Shown piece after piece: positions 21,430 through 34,793 of a DNA stretch of 64,000 nucleotides (positions within the stretch are counted from its first letter, which is position 1; every line of letters begins with the position of its first letter). The notes below the pieces were generated by a model. The model was not told the DNA's origin. It saw nothing but the letters and a program-made list of their open reading frames with translations, and ran no database searches. Where the stretch lies: assembly GCA_963971405.1 (NCBI GenBank), contig OZ020488.1:20975089-21039088 (forward strand). Reading direction: 5' to 3'. A program made the position numbers and the translations under genes. This stretch comes from Psococerastis gibbosa. Its lineage: Eukaryota; Arthropoda; Insecta; Psocodea; Psocidae.

Positions 21430-22240
21430 ATACAAATAGAAGGCCTATATGTACAGAAAACTTAATAATTTGTGTCTTTTTTAATTGGATTTTCAGGTAA
21501 GAAAATATTTTGCAAGCCAAAAGGACAGTTAATTACTTATACAATTGGGATAAGGGTAAGAAACATTTTATATTTTATGCAATATCTACGACGCATAAAT
21601 TAATGTACTTTTATCCTACTTTGCATGTCGGTTACTCTAGTTTAAAAATACATTTGTATAATACGCAAATAATGCACGAGTCAGTAATAAATTAGCTTCT
21701 ACTAGATACATAATAATACACAATTAGTAAGTATCTTTGACAAGAGTATACGTGCGACCATGAGTCCATTGTAATTTTCACGCGGAAGTTTGGAACATAC
21801 CTTCTGTGTACAGTATTATTATCCCTTCAACATTTTTTTTAGCAAGATTGATGCGACGTTGTACCCAGGAATTTTGAGAGAGGGGGGGGGGTGGTTTGGT
21901 CAATAGTGTAATTATCATATGAAAAGTGGTAAAATTATAGTCTATGTATTGTAGTATTCGAACTTCCAAGTATATGCAACCAATAAATATACACCTGCAA
22001 ACAGGGAGGTGCCTCTGGGAATTTAAAAAAAAAAAAGGCCTGAAATATTAGGGTTTTACGCATTTTGAAGGCATTAATGTTAAAATTTGACTGACGAAGA
22101 TTCATGTAACAGCCAATAGGAGAGACCTATTCCAAAGACTCAAACCAGGGCGTCGGAGGTTCACCCCAGGAAGATTTTTTCTTAAATATGGGGAAAAATG
22201 ATTGAGTTTACTCATTTAACAGAAAATTATATTTTGAGAG
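21430..22240. other. No gene recognised
   Basis: Contains a G-run at about 21880-21890 and a short single copy of the 11.8-12.4 kb repeat motif at 22025-22075. Confidence 0.35.
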
Positions 22241-22319
22241 GGTGTTAAAACGGGTTGACATTCGATTCAGCATTAAACAGTGGATCCTGAAAAGGGCGCG
22301 CGAGGTGCGCTCCCATCCC

Positions 22320-22460
22320 TGGGGTTAAGATTCCATTAAGAGTTTCTTCAACCCCAATCGAAATTAGAGAATCACGAAAAGTCTGGACTTGGCAGGATTC
22401 AAACCCAAGATCTATGATTTGCCGGGGCATCGTGTTACCACTAAACTACACTACTCTCTA
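22320..22460 (-). repeat. tRNA-derived SINE B, copy 1
   Basis: The minus strand reads GTAGTTTAGTGGTAACACGA, TGCCCCGGCAAATCATAGAT, CTTGGGTTTGAATCCTGCCA (B box), then TCTAATTTCGATTGGGGTT. Same family as 42515 and 42725. Confidence 0.75.
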
Positions 22461-22851
22461 CGATACACTACTAATTTCAGTTACAACTAGGAGGTTGCCT
22501 CTTCAACCTAAAAGTAAATTTAAAATTGATAATTAGGGCCACTCGCTCTCGAGAGTTATTTATATTTAATGGTCATTATGAGAATCCTTCGCAGAGGATT
22601 TACAAATTATTTAATGAGTATGATATTGACCCGTTCTCAATGGGACGTAACCTATTTAAAAATGAGCTATTACATAAGGTATGACAGATCGGGTGACTTT
22701 GCATTCAAGTGGAAATGGCAACAGAATGAGGGACTTCGCATGCTTCAGCTTTCTGTTATTATTCACCTTGAATATGCGGACGTGTACCCTGGTGTATTTT
22801 GTATTTTTGTAAATGTGATCATTTTGGTTTGTCTTGACAACTGTGATTCAC

Positions 22852-22910
22852 ATTATATATATATATATATATATATATTATTATTATTATTATCATCATA
22901 TTATTATTAA
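22852..22910 (+). repeat. (TA)n-(TTA)n compound microsatellite
   Basis: About eleven TA units followed by TTA units. Confidence 0.9.
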
Positions 22911-23103
22911 ATAAAGCATTGCATCTATGCAATAAAGTAGCTCGCAGACTTGTTCGGCTGAGTACAGTAGATATTTGTAATGTGTATAATATAGATAGAG
23001 AAACGAGTCAAGTGTGCACTGGGTGGGCTTTGAGTTCAGGGGTAGTAGTATTTGTAGTAGTAGTCGGGACCCAGGCCACAATTTGGGCCCATAGGTCCCC
23101 CGA

Positions 23104-23220
23104 GTTCAGGGGTAAAACTATGGCACGATGGTGAAGACATAGATCGTGGGTTCGAATACCGCCAAGTCCTGTGAGTCTGTCAGTCCAGTTCTTGATTCTC
23201 AAATTTCGATTATAATGAGT
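23104..23220 (+). repeat. tRNA-derived SINE B, copy 2
   Basis: Contains ACATAGATCGTGGGTTCGAA (B box region), ACCGCCAAGTCC and a TCTCAAATTTCGATTATAAT body. The 5' tRNA-like part is decayed. Confidence 0.65.
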
Positions 23221-23253
23221 AGGGGAAGTTAATCAATTTTAAATTTAAATTTA

Positions 23254-23650
23254 AGGCTGAGTGTTCAAAATGTTTTGTAAACAAAAAATTATCGTACTTT
23301 TTGGACGAAATTAATTAATTGCTCGTTCCACAGCAACAAAGATATAAAAAGGAACAGATGAAAAAATCTTAAAAAATACGAGCTTTCCGTGAATGCTGTC
23401 TATATCCCTTACAGATTTACAATATTGCTACAAAATGGGTTTAAGGCTCTTTATCCAATTTTTTTAAGGTAATAACATTTCTGTTCAGAAAATACAAACT
23501 TCCTGCGATAACTTGGATTTTTTAAGGGCTTTTTATCTGTTCACTTTGTTATCTTTGTATCTGTGGAATGAGCAATAAATTATTTTCGTCACAAAATCAG
23601 CAAAATTTCTTGTTTACAAGACATTTTGAACACTGAAGCTTAAACCTTAA
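23254..23650. mobile_element. Inverted-repeat element with long (>100 bp) diverged arms
   Basis: Left arm: AGTGTTCAAAATGTTTTGTA, AACAAAAAATT, GACGAAATTAATTAATTGCT, CGTTCCACAGCAACAAAGAT. Right arm is the reverse complement of CAGTGTTCAAAATGTCTTGT, AACAAGAAATT, GACGAAAATAATTTATTGCT, CATTCCACAGATACAAAGAT. No coding frame. CAGTG tips hint at a CACTA/Chapaev-like or hAT relative, unproven. Confidence 0.75.
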
Positions 23651-23654
23651 TCAA

Positions 23655-25627
23655 ACCCTACTATTTGCAAATTCATTTTATTTTTTCCTCTGGGGCAGAC
23701 ACCCGGCCCCATCTCCGTGAGTTTGTAGTCTACAATAGCCTATAATTTTTGGGAGGGAGCGATAATTATATCTTTAGTCTGTTTGCGCCCCTGATAAAAG
23801 TATTGGATCCTCACCTGTTTTATCTGCAAGTTAAACGACGCCTTTCCATTAGGTCTGGGATTCAACGCACGTTTGCGACCACGTTTAAGCCAAAACAAAA
23901 GCGAAACACGACTCGATTGACAAAAGCAACGTTCTATTAAAGGGCTTCGTAAATTAATGACGTCATTATTGGCACCGCACTGCCCCAACTAAAGGCTGGT
24001 GACGTCACCGAACCGCAGGGGAAATAACGAACAGGATTGGATCAACTTTGGACGTAATGGTCGAGTAAATAGAAAGGCTGCCCATCGCATTTGTCCATGT
24101 TGGCTGGTTTGGTCACAGCCTGTCAATGCTGACTATTTATTGGAAGAGTCTGAATAGAATTTCTATTATCTGTTTGTGGGAAATTTCAAATTGATCGCTG
24201 TGCGTCGGTGTCCATTCTTGTCCACTTCATGCATTTTCTAGTGGATTTTGATAGTTCTATAGCAACTGCATGAATGGGAAAATTCCAACCAATCTGCAAT
24301 CTACCAGGCGATTGAATATATCATGATTGTAATAGAAGAATAGTGTTGAACTGGAGTTTGTAGGGTTTATCTCGCACGCCTCTATGAAGGCATGGGAGCC
24401 CTAATTGTATGTTGTTGAATAATTGTATTTATTTTGGAAATAAAGAATTTTTATTATTATTATATTTTGACCCATGACAACATTCATGGCTAATCTCTTC
24501 GTTTCTAGTAATGAGTAATAAATATATGATCATGATTGAGGCAAGCACTAAAGAGGAACTATTCTCACCATAAATTGTATCTAAATTCATAGGATCGTTG
24601 CCTCCGACCTGGTCATCTTACATTCATTTCTGTTATAAAGCTGCTTTTATACGATTCTTTTTCCTGTGCGGGCGGATGCGCTTTTAATAAGCGAACGCCA
24701 AGTTAACTATCAGATCTAAAGTTGCTGGCAACATCGTGGAATCGGGTGTTGATACTCAGAAACCACCTTACCGCCAGTTAGCCTACGTAATTTATGGTTT
24801 AAAGGACTTTATTCCAACGAGTCCTTTATGCTAAACGTTGTAAGAATTAGTAAAATAATATGGAAATGAAAATAAAAGAGAGGGGAAAAAATTAAAAATA
24901 AAGTGGTAGCCATCATTGATAAGCCTTTGTGACGGAATTGGGTTATAGAGGAGATCCCTTGAGGAAGAGCAGAGGACAATGGTCAACCCTCATATACATT
25001 TCAAACTGAGAGCTATCTACCGAAATATTCATGGCAGGGAATAGGGATATCCCTTCGGTTTTTGTGACAGTGGAAATCAAGCATTTCTACTCACCTTCTG
25101 CTGTAAAGGTCACGGGGAGGCGTCTTTCTTTTTATTAATTTTCAACTATGAACTTAATTGTGACGGCAACATTTCAAATGTTCTTTTGTTGTATGCAGTA
25201 GGTATGACATTTTAATCTATTGAAATCCGAAATAATATATTTAGGAATCAAGTGAGAATGCACATGCCAATATTTTGTTCTAAAAGAACTAAATTGTTCC
25301 ATTTTTAATATCTTTTGGCATTAATACCTTGTCGTAGCTAGGTACCAACTAGGCTAGGCTGAACTGTAGTTAAAAATAATTTTTCCTCAATTTGTTCACC
25401 CTTACAGTTTCATCACTATCAGAAGCATACCCACCTGAAATAATACTGGAAATATCCGGAGGTTGCTATTTATGTCTGTTGCAAACTAATAATTATTTTG
25501 TAAAATTATCCAACAAAAGTTGTTTAGCATTTTAAAATATGCATGTATACGTAGCAATTATACTATGCAACACATGAAATTTCAAATTTTTTACTCTGTT
25601 GAGTAAATCTTGCCCTTATCATATGGT
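23655..25627. other. No gene recognised; possible retroelement 3' end near 24440
   Basis: An AATAAAG signal followed by ATT repeats at about 24438-24465 could be the 3' tail of an old retroelement, but no coding remnant was recognised upstream. Confidence 0.3.
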
Positions 25628-25852
25628 AGGACATGTAGACTAGTGGTACGGACTCTGACTTTCACCCGAACGGTTGTTGGTTCGAGTCCCACACTACCTA
25701 CATTTTCTGGCCATGCTTCGGAGGGCATGTAAAGCAGGCGGTCCCGGGTCTTCCTAGTTGAGTGTAAGAGAGGGCTTATAGCCCTAACTCCGCTAGGTTG
25801 GCTTAGTAATTGAACAAAAAAAGTCCTTATTTATTTATTTATTTATTTATGG
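25628..25852 (+). repeat. tRNA-derived SINE A, copy 3 (best preserved)
   Basis: GGACATGTAGACTAGTGGTA (A box), CGGACTCTGACTTTCACCCG (tRNA-Glu-like anticodon arm), GTTGGTTCGAGTCCCACAC (B box), CCCTAACTCCGCTAGGTTGG, AAAGTCCTTATTTA tail with five TTTA units. Confidence 0.9.
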
Positions 25853-26842
25853 TAGGCAGTCATCATAGGCGTTGGATTATTTAAAAAAAAGCACAGTATT
25901 TATTTTATTTTTATTTGTTAACATCTGATATCTCTAGCCAAGCTCCAGGGTAAACCTGGGGATCCACTAAATACAGCTGCATACTGACCAAATACACACT
26001 GTAATACTGCATATATTGTACAGTAAGCTACATATTGCATAACGCTTTTTGGGCTTAGCATGTAGCATTTAAAATGGACACATAGTCACATAGGCCTAGT
26101 ATAAATTCCTCAAAAAAATTAACAATAATGGTGGGCGAATAATGCGAAATAAAACAATATAGTGAATCATAATGATTATTAATTGCAAATATGGTACAAA
26201 TTTATGGTATATTCATCATTAGAGGAACCCTATTAGCTATCTATAGACACAAACCTTTTGTGACCCATACCCTAATTATTGGTAGGTGGATCGATATAGT
26301 GTTTTGTTGCACTAACGACGCAATTACTTGTTAAAGTTGTATTGAAATCAGGCCAGAACTACAGTATATGGATTTTCAATCATAATTCTGTCTAAATAAA
26401 CAATGCGTCCCAACGCGAATTATGACAGAACATGAAAGTTTTGGTTTGGGATCGGCTGCTGTGATGTACATCATGCTGGTATAGAACAGGTTCAATGCAG
26501 AAACTTGACAAACTAGATAATGAACCTACAGTCATAGCATTAAAGTTTGGAGAAATCTGATTTACAAATTTACGTTCGATCGATTGGTACCTACCTACCA
26601 ACTTCAACTAGAATTATTTTGTACCCGTATAATATTGTCAGGTGTTGAGGTGTACGAAGCTTAATAAGGACAGGTATTTAGGGTATGCTATTGATAAGTA
26701 AATTATACAATGGTGAAACATTGCTTAGTAGATGTAGGTGTCCATCTATAGTACCCACCTAACGTATACCAGTTGAAGGACTGCCGTAATTAGAGAAATT
26801 ATGAAATTGAGCATTAATAATAACAATAATAATGTGAAGGAC
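25853..26842. other. No gene recognised
   Basis: AT-rich, short frames only. Confidence 0.35.
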
Positions 26843-27077
26843 GTCTTTATGAACCTAGGCATACTTCTCTTATCCCTTGTCCAATGCCAACGACCCCATG
26901 GATTTCGGACATTACTTATATTGTTGCAGTAATAATTTTGGGCCATTGCTAAACTCGTATATGTCCTCGAAGTCAACCAACACTGGCTACAAGCGATAAT
27001 GGACAAGCTATGACAAGCTTACCATTAGCGTAGTGTAACAGGAGACAGCATGACTTAACCATGTACAGATACAAGTC
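26843..27077 (+). repeat. Dispersed repeat D, copy 3
   Basis: Shares TTGTCCAATGCCAACGACCC, CATGGATTTCGGAC, GGCCATTGCTAAACTCGTAT and ACTTAACCATGTACAGATAC with copies 1 and 2. Confidence 0.75.
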
Positions 27078-27206
27078 AAAAATTGAGTATATATTGAACT
27101 ATTAGTTGAGTAAGCTACTGTCATCATCAGTTCATACAGCTGTTAATTGGGTCAATTATTATTATTGCATTATTCTAAATTTTACTTTACTGACGATATG
27201 CAGTAA

Positions 27207-27348
27207 GGCGGGGTTTCCACATACGTCAATGGTCAATGATAAATGTGGTATTGACGTTTTAGCAGACATTAAAGACATGCTAAAAATGACTGCTACCACG
27301 TCAAAACCATATTTACCATTGACCATTGACGTAAGTGGAAACCCCGCC
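27207..27348. mobile_element. Foldback MITE, 142 bp
   Basis: Ends GGCGGGGTTTCCAC / GTGGAAACCCCGCC; arms ATACGTCAATGGTCAATGAT; core TGACGTTTTAGCAGACATT / TGACTGCTACCACGTCA. Flanked by TAA on the left and TTA on the right. Confidence 0.87.
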
Positions 27349-27351
27349 TTA

Positions 27352-28804
27352 GTACGATAGCTAGGCCTATCAAAAAACCTATATTCATGCGCGCAGCAGT
27401 GAAGTTATACCTAGACCCAAAATGAATTATGTTAAATATTTGCGTTAGACCTACACATGCATCTCAAGCAATTTCAATGTTAGGATGTTTCTTAAATTTT
27501 TAGTGCTGATTAAATTGAACTAGTCAAATGACACGAAGTTTTCAACAATGTCGCCCTTGTCCCTCGATATGAATAATAAATACGAAGAGTGTCTTCATTA
27601 TTGTTGGAGTTGAAGCAGTTGACATTAGTTTTTATTCAGTTTATTGAAATGAAATTATTGAATTTTGTGGTAAACAAGCGTTCCATCAGATTGTATCCAA
27701 TAGTCATTGCAAAATATGATGAGAAAAGGTTTCATTCAATTCTTGGAGTGATCAAGTTGTGAAGTTTAATACCTGGCCATTAATTATAATCTTTCAGATT
27801 TGTAATGTCACTGATATCCCTACAAAAATACTAAGACCTGCATATCAAAATATCTACGTTATATATGTGGCAAAACTGGCGAGACAGCCCATCATGATAT
27901 ACCGAAACTCATTTATTTCTTCATAGATTGAGGTGTCAAAGTAACCCTGATTGTCAAAGTGAGTTATTAGGTTTCTATGTTTATCGTTTCCTTTTTTCCC
28001 TTGCCCCTTTTGTACTTAAGTGCTTTCCTGTTGTAGTTTTCGTGATAGATACAGTTTTGCACATTATGCCTGCTTTTAAATAGTTATTGTAAAAGTACTG
28101 CATATTACCAGAACGAATATTTTAATCTTTGCGACGTGCTGCACACACAATATATGGTAAATTAAATATTACTACTACTAAATTACTAATAAATAATAAA
28201 TTAAACTAAAAACTCTAAATTTAACGCTGCGGCATTGAAAAGAAGCACTTGAGTTACTTTCATTATTTGTTTTTAAACATTTGGAAATTTTTTTAGAGCC
28301 AATGCAAATGGCTCAACGTCATAAACTACTCTCACATAGATCAATTTTCGAGATAGTTAGCTAATTTTTGATCTAGGAAAATAGCCCAAAATGCACAAGC
28401 CATGCGCTGTGGTTTTCAACAGGATTGCACGTGGCCCGCGACGGCTGAGCGGCAAAATCCTCCAGTCGTTGTTTGGCGTCCCCCCGTGCTGTTCCAACCT
28501 TTACCCTTTTTCTATATTCCGATTTAATGTACCTTATATTTCAGTGCGCGTTTAATGTACTGACCCACTCTCAAGGTTTGCTAAACATTCGCTGATCTAA
28601 TTACAAATTTATCGTTGTTTATCGCCGTTACTGCAATTATACAATAATACAGCATAAATCGTTAGACGCTATTTAAAAATGGCCGGCTTACTATTGATGA
28701 GTTGCGCCATAAACAAATCAACACTGTTGGGCCAGGCATTGAATGGAACGAAAAACCTAGTTTGTTCGATTTTATTATATCTATATATTATGTACGCACG
28801 TACC
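27352..28804. other. No gene recognised
   Basis: AT-rich; no conserved frame. Confidence 0.35.
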
Positions 28805-28920
28805 ACCCGACCACGATAGGATGACATTTGGAAAACTGTTTATTTGAAAACTTGCATAAGCGGAACACTCGGATTATTCGATTTTATAAACGTTCCAAAT
28901 GTCATACTAACGTGGTTGGG
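28805..28920. mobile_element. Short inverted-repeat MITE M, copy 1
   Basis: Left end CACCCGACCACGATAGGATG ACATTTGGAA; right end is its near reverse complement TTCCAAATGTCATACTAACG TGGTTGGG. Loop: TTGCATAAGCGGAACACTCG, TTATTCGATTTTATAAA. A second copy is at 62530-62658. Confidence 0.8.
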
Positions 28921-29440
28921 TAATATATTATGTACCTACAATATATCTTATGGAAGTACTAGTACCTATGGGAATAAACAACGTGTTTTGTTCGTTTCAA
29001 TGTCATGCCCCAAAGTATCCGTTAACAAGTCAAAAATGTACTGTTCTTTACAAGTGCGGTACAACACACTTCAATGCTGGCTTTGAAAGAACAAGTTCGT
29101 TTTTTGATTAAGCTTAAACCTTAAAATGCCTATAACCTATAAGCTATAATGGGATATAGGTATAATGTTTAGATTTTTAATGCTGTATAGTACTAAATAT
29201 TTATTATTAACTGTTATTATTAATTGAAACCCACTTCATAATTAAAATTTAGAGTTATACATTCTTGTGCCGACTGCATATATTTGTATTAAGATGTAGC
29301 CTATAATGAAGTGTCATTGTGCTTCGGCTATAAAATGTTGCTTTATTTATTATTACAGTCTGCACAGCCAAGCTTTGGCTTAAGGCAGAGTTTTTTTTTG
29401 AGTAAATTAATTTATTTCTTGTGCCATTTTTTTATTAAAA
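28921..29440. other. No gene recognised
   Basis: AT-rich; an 80-codon plus-strand frame at 28844-29086 begins inside the MITE and has no family features. Confidence 0.35.
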
Positions 29441-29441
29441 A

Positions 29442-29570
29442 AAAGGTTAAACTCATGCAAACAATTTATTGAATGCATCCGATTGACCTCTTTAGTCGCC
29501 CCTGTAAGTTAGTATCCGTGTAGAGTTACGACACGTCTCCAATCGCATAGTACATGTACAAGTACATGAT
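29442..29570 (-). repeat. SINE-like repeat C, copy 1
   Basis: Minus strand carries ATGCGATTGGAGACGTGTCG, TAACTCTACAC, GAGGTCAATCGGATGCATTC and AATAAATTGTTTGCATG, matching 31368, 39464 and 44105. Confidence 0.75.
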
Positions 29571-31367
29571 CTTAGGAAAAATACACAAAACTTTAAAGCT
29601 TTAATAGTAAATTTATAGTTTTGCGCCTGTAATATTATTACCCTAGATGCATACGACAAATGGCATTATCATAAAGATTTTATGGAATAGTCGTAAATCA
29701 GTCTTGCGTATTTAGAAAGCTTGCATTACTTTTCATACTACCATTTTCTTATCATTGGGGGCTGTGATATACGAAGAATTGACAAAATTCGTCAAAAATA
29801 CTGGACATCCTTTGTTTACAAAATCACCATATTTCAATGAAAAACAAATTCAGTTACTATTTCTAAAATGTTTTTTACAAGCATTATATATTACTGATAG
29901 TCAACTCCCCTTTCCCCGAGGTGAAAGAGTCTGCCCTTAGGGTGCCTCAAGTTAACAAACAGACTCACACCCCCCGCCAGGCTGACAGAGTTGCTTAAAG
30001 CAGAAATGCTGAAACCAGGCGTTAGAAACAACAACAACATTATTATGTTACGATCAGAATTTAATGAAAGTTAGTGAAAATTCGTGATGCACTTTTATGG
30101 ATATAATCTTTGAGAACTTAATTTTCTGCTCCAAGAAAACTGATGCAGATATAAAACAGGAAAGTACGTGCAGTATACGTTCTACTTAATGCATGTACCT
30201 ACAGAATATGCTGTTGACTTGTTGATGAGTTGCCGGAGTTGCAAATAATAAGAGTTACCTAATTACTGACTTTAAACGTCTGTTATTATTGTGTGTGATC
30301 AGGAATTAAATTAAATGAAACACAATTGTTTCTTCGATGTCAGGAATAAAACATAGGCTACGCTCAGTATATGCACACATTTGAATAGTCACTTTCACAT
30401 TAGAAAAATAACGGTAATATGACTGAGGCATATGATGTGCCAGCATTACGTGCATGAACAACAAACAGTCTTCTTACAAAATTAATGAAATATGCCAGCC
30501 ACTAGCGTAACGAGGCGAAGGGGGGGGGGGGGGGTTGGTCGGTCATGGCACCACTTCGCCTACGAGCGCCAAATCGGGCAAAAAAAATATGCATATTAAA
30601 TAACAAAAAAATTAAAATATACAATTTTTCAACATTTAAAAATTATATAAAAATATTATTTATAATAATATTAATATATTATATTTGGATGTTATTGCGG
30701 AATGGGGCCAACGGGAGTTGATGTAAGCAGCAGCCTACCTGCATTAACGCGGTTTTACTCGTATAACCTATTTGAAAATTTCCCTTACGTTGCCTCATGT
30801 GAGATGTCTGTCTCTCTTTAAATAATAATAATAATAATAATAATAACAATTCGTATATTTTTCTAAAATGATTGGCGTAACAAATTGAAAATGAACAAAA
30901 TGAAAATTAATGGGAAAAACTGTTTACAAACAAACAAACAACAACGTCTTAAGATAGGCTGAGTGCTCCAGCTCTTTTGTCCAGGTTGTCTAGGCGAATA
31001 AAACGACCGCTTTAGCCTCTGGACTTTAGGAAGAACTCAATTTTTTGCTCCCATTGATTCAAAAATTTTCCCCCGGGGACACCCATGGCCCCCCTGTTTC
31101 CAGTTTTGCTAATAAAGTCTTCGTCTTCGCGAAATCTAAAGTTTTTTGCTGACAAAATGTTTAAAAAATGATCCCCCTGGGGAAACTCCTGTTTCGAGCA
31201 GTTTCAATGAGTCTAGGTCTATAAACTGTAAATTTTGGATGCTGCAGTAAATATCGGTAACCCCCCCCCCCCACTATTTTATCAATTTGTCTCCCAGGAG
31301 AGCCCCCATTCCCCTCTTGTTTGCGGTTCGGTTTACTCACCTGTAAAATCCAAACGTTACTGTTATC
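29571..31367. other. No gene recognised
   Basis: Contains a G-run at about 30518-30534, an (AAT)n run at about 30822-30846, and weak copies of the CCCCCGGGG-type dispersed motif at 31030-31200. Confidence 0.35.
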
Positions 31368-31550
31368 GGCTTCGATGGCAAGGTGGTAGCATGCTTGTAC
31401 ATGTGCGAGTCTCTACGCGTCATGCGATCGGAGACGTGTCGTAACTCAGCACAAGTATTAATTTACTCATTGAGGTGACTGGAGAGGTCAATCGGATACA
31501 TTCATTAAATTGTTTGAATGCGATTAACCTTTTTTTTTTTTTTTTTTAAA
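31368..31550 (+). repeat. SINE-like repeat C, copy 2
   Basis: CTTCGATGGCAAGGTGGTAG, CATGCTTGTACATGTGCGAG, ATCGGAGACGTGTCGTAACT, GAGAGGTCAATCGGATACAT, GCGATTAACC and a long T tail. The 5' part looks tRNA-like (GGTGGTAGC), but the B box is weak. Confidence 0.8.
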
Positions 31551-31748
31551 TCAATATGTGTAAATGCAACATTTGTTGATCTACAACATTGGTAACATTT
31601 ACACTTGCACGTACGCATCAGTCAACTTACGGTAATTTTTCTGCTGTGTTGTATGGCTCAACTCAACTCAGATTTACTATGTGTGCTACGGTGTTATCCA
31701 AAAAAGTTCTCAAGTTTTAGCCAAAACCTACCATAGACATTTTCAAGC

Positions 31749-31879
31749 CAAGCTTCGGAGGGCATGTAAAGCAGGCGATCCCGGGTCTTTCTAGTTGAGT
31801 TTATGAGAGGGTTTTATAGCCTTAACTCCGCTAGGTTGGCTTAGTAATAGAACAAAAGTCACTATTTATTTATTTACTA
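31749..31879 (+). repeat. SINE A, 5'-truncated copy
   Basis: Starts inside the body at AAGCTTCGGAGGGCATGTAA, then AACTCCGCTAGGTTGGCTTA and a TTTATTTA tail; the tRNA-like head is missing, as in 5'-truncated retroposons. Confidence 0.85.
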
Positions 31880-31884
31880 CAGAA

Positions 31885-34200
31885 GAGCGTGTTGCGTTTT
31901 AATTCTCCACTGAAGAGCTTGTGGGCTGAAATTATGAATAAAATGTGTTTTCTAATACGCAATAAATCACTTTATTAAGAAAAAAAAACAATAAAATATT
32001 TCGCTTAAGCAACCCCAAACTGTGAAACTGAATGAAATTCTTAAGGGCATAACTGCTGTAGGCTGCAGGATAAAGTGAAAATGTAGCTGTAAAAGGGATC
32101 TCGAAATGAATTGAAGCCCGGGAAATGTAAACGCTAAATTAAAGCAGTATAATTTTCAAACAGAAAATTTGTCCCGTATTTTATTACGTAAGCTGCCATG
32201 ACTTGAATGCATTATAGTGACTGTTATTATTATTACTTTTATTATGGCTTCGTTATAAACGTTATACTGTCGTTAAGGTTAAACAGACCACGTCTTGATG
32301 TCATTTCCCTCTTGGGTTGTCATGGTTAAATGCTACGTACTTACAGATACCCATCCAGTTTGGACAATGCCGTTGCCAGAATTTTTTTCGGGGGGGGGGG
32401 GGGGGGTTCATCTGACGTCACTGGAGGTGAAGTAACCTCAATATATTTAAAACTCCATATTATCTAGTGTACGTTGAAAATATTTCGGGGAGGGGGGACT
32501 GGACCTCCTGGACCCCCCTCTGGCTACGGCCTTGAGTTTGGACTTGTACCTAGTAAGAAGCAGTGGCGTATTTGAATATGAAATTGGAAATGTAAGACGA
32601 AATTAACTGATGTGAGTTGTAATGCGTAATTTGTCTGATCTAATAGATGTTTGGGTCAACAGATTTTTTTGGTAGAATTCATCGTCTTTTCGGGCCTCTG
32701 TCCGTGGCAAGAAGTTGATAGCTAGAGGCAATGCCCCAACGGCCAACCCTGATAATATTTTGTAAATGCGTGACTGGTAATAAGTATGAGCGTTTGAGAA
32801 CGGTTTTTCGGTCTCACTTCACAATAAAATGTAACTAATTAATATTATATACAAGCTGTATAAGGTTGCATGAGTGCTGAGCGCGTTCAGTATCTATTAT
32901 ATCAATGCCAGCCTGTGGAGTAGGTGTTTGGAAAACTATATATTGTACATTCACAAAGCAATATACAGGGACCCTTTTTACTTGTCTCAGCACTGATGGT
33001 TAGCGGTCATGTCGAACCCTTTATTTAATTAACGCCGAATATCGCCCACTTATCTAATTTATCGAATGACTTTTCTCCCCCCCCCCCCCCCCCATAACAC
33101 GAAGATCGTGTCGTATTCTTTATATCAGCAAGACTTTCAGTCTATGCTGCGTCTAGCATGATTTTGAAAGGTTCATCCATAAATGGTTTCAGTAAGTAGG
33201 CTGGCTGAACTTTAACCGTTTGTTTCTGTTTGCGTCTAAGGCTGGAGTTTTATAACAGTGTTGTAGCTACCAAAGGGAACCCCCCTCCTCCTTCCTTAAC
33301 CTTGATTACTTGATGCCATCAGTCCTTGTCCGGACTAAGCCTGATGATGGGAGTAGCATACACTCCTCCTCCTCCACCTGCCTTTATTGACTACTGACAC
33401 AACAGGCAATTCAAGTCCAAACTACCCTTTGTTAAATAATATTGTGCCATTGACCTTTGCCAATATATTGATTACGTCTTGATGCTGGGCAATCATACTT
33501 TTCGATCCCTCCAAAAATAAATCCCAGGTGCAGGCTTAATTGTTGTGGCTCTATTCAGGGTTCGTATGAACCCAGTGCGGCCCAGCAAACGAATCAATTA
33601 TTTATACTTTCATCAAGTACACGCATTGTTGCCTACCCAACTTCTGCCAATGTGAAATAATCTGGGGTCCACACTTCAACCGACGTACTACTATAGCACC
33701 AGCATTGCAATGGTTTTCGTGCATTGGGCAATAATATTGTAAATTGTGTTTATACAGTATAAAATAGTAGTAACCACTGCTGATCAAAAATAACACACAG
33801 TACAACCATTATAGACTTTTTTTTAATAGAGGCACCGAACTCAGCCGCAGAAAAAAAGCGCTATGTACGTTACAAACAGTAACATAAGGGGAAATCGCAT
33901 TGGGTTTCACTAATGGAGCATTTATCATGGTTTGCTTTCTTTTCCAGTTTCATTTGTACAACTTTGTGCTCGACGCTCTTTCTATTGTACTGGTCTGATT
34001 ACACAAAATTAATCCTGATTTAATTTAATGTAAACTCGAGTAGTGTTTGCCAGTCAAATTATTATTGTTCTACAATACAATGCCATAACAGTACGCGATT
34101 TAGGTGGCTTAATGAATAATTATACAATTATTTTGTACAATCATTGATGTTTAGTAATGCAGTTGAGGAGATGTAGGCCACTAATTATTTTTAACAAAAA
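31885..34200. other. No gene recognised
   Basis: Has a G-run at about 32390-32408 followed on the minus strand by the GGTTACTTCACCTCCAGTGA CGTCA block of the TGCTTTCC element 3' region (about 32405-32445), and a C-run at about 33077-33094. Confidence 0.35.
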
Positions 34201-34202
34201 AA

Positions 34203-34330
34203 CTCTCCAATGAGGTTCTGTAGGGACAGTTTTGGTCACTAGGTTCGCTGACAACAAACCGATATCCATATTATTCAAAATGGCCACCGTTTGCATGTGA
34301 AAACTAAGCTCTTAGCATCTAATTAATTCT
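34203..34330 (+). repeat. Dispersed repeat R, copy 1
   Basis: About 120 bp nearly identical to 56028-56155: GAGGTTCTGTAGGGACAGTT, TTGGTCACTAG, ACAAACCGATATCCATATTA, AAATGGCCACCGTTTGCATG, CTTAGCATCTAATTAATTCT. Confidence 0.85.
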
Positions 34331-34793
34331 TTTTCTATTTTTTATAATGTTTTTACTATGCCTGGACCTTATTTCTCTGCATATAATTTAATATATATAT
34401 TCTCCATGATTTATAGAAAAATATCACTTTGAAATAATACGTAATTAAAAATAATTTTAAAATAGTATTGAGGCATATGGAAAAATCAACGCTTTGATAT
34501 CATTGCAACTGGTGCTGCCATCTACAAAATGACGTCACAAATGAACCTCATTCCCACCATGGGCGTCATTTGGGCGTCATGGAAAGGAACTCCCTATAAC
34601 AGTTTAAAAGACCAAAATAGACCACATAAAATCTTGAGGGTGAGGGTAAGCTTCTATGAATGCTGTGGGAAGTTCTATAATATACAGTATATACTGTAGA
34701 TGAAAGGTGCCTAGATATATTTATAAAATCCCCCCCCCCTCCCAAGAAAACATTTAAATTATGTGTCAATGCACCAACATGTATGCATATGAG

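Noticed and set aside
22569-22910. 113-residue plus-strand open frame
   Set aside because: Ends in a TA/TTA microsatellite; composition is non-coding.
25628-25700. Possible functional tRNA-Glu gene
   Set aside because: The tRNA-like head is fused to the repeated SINE A body in every copy.
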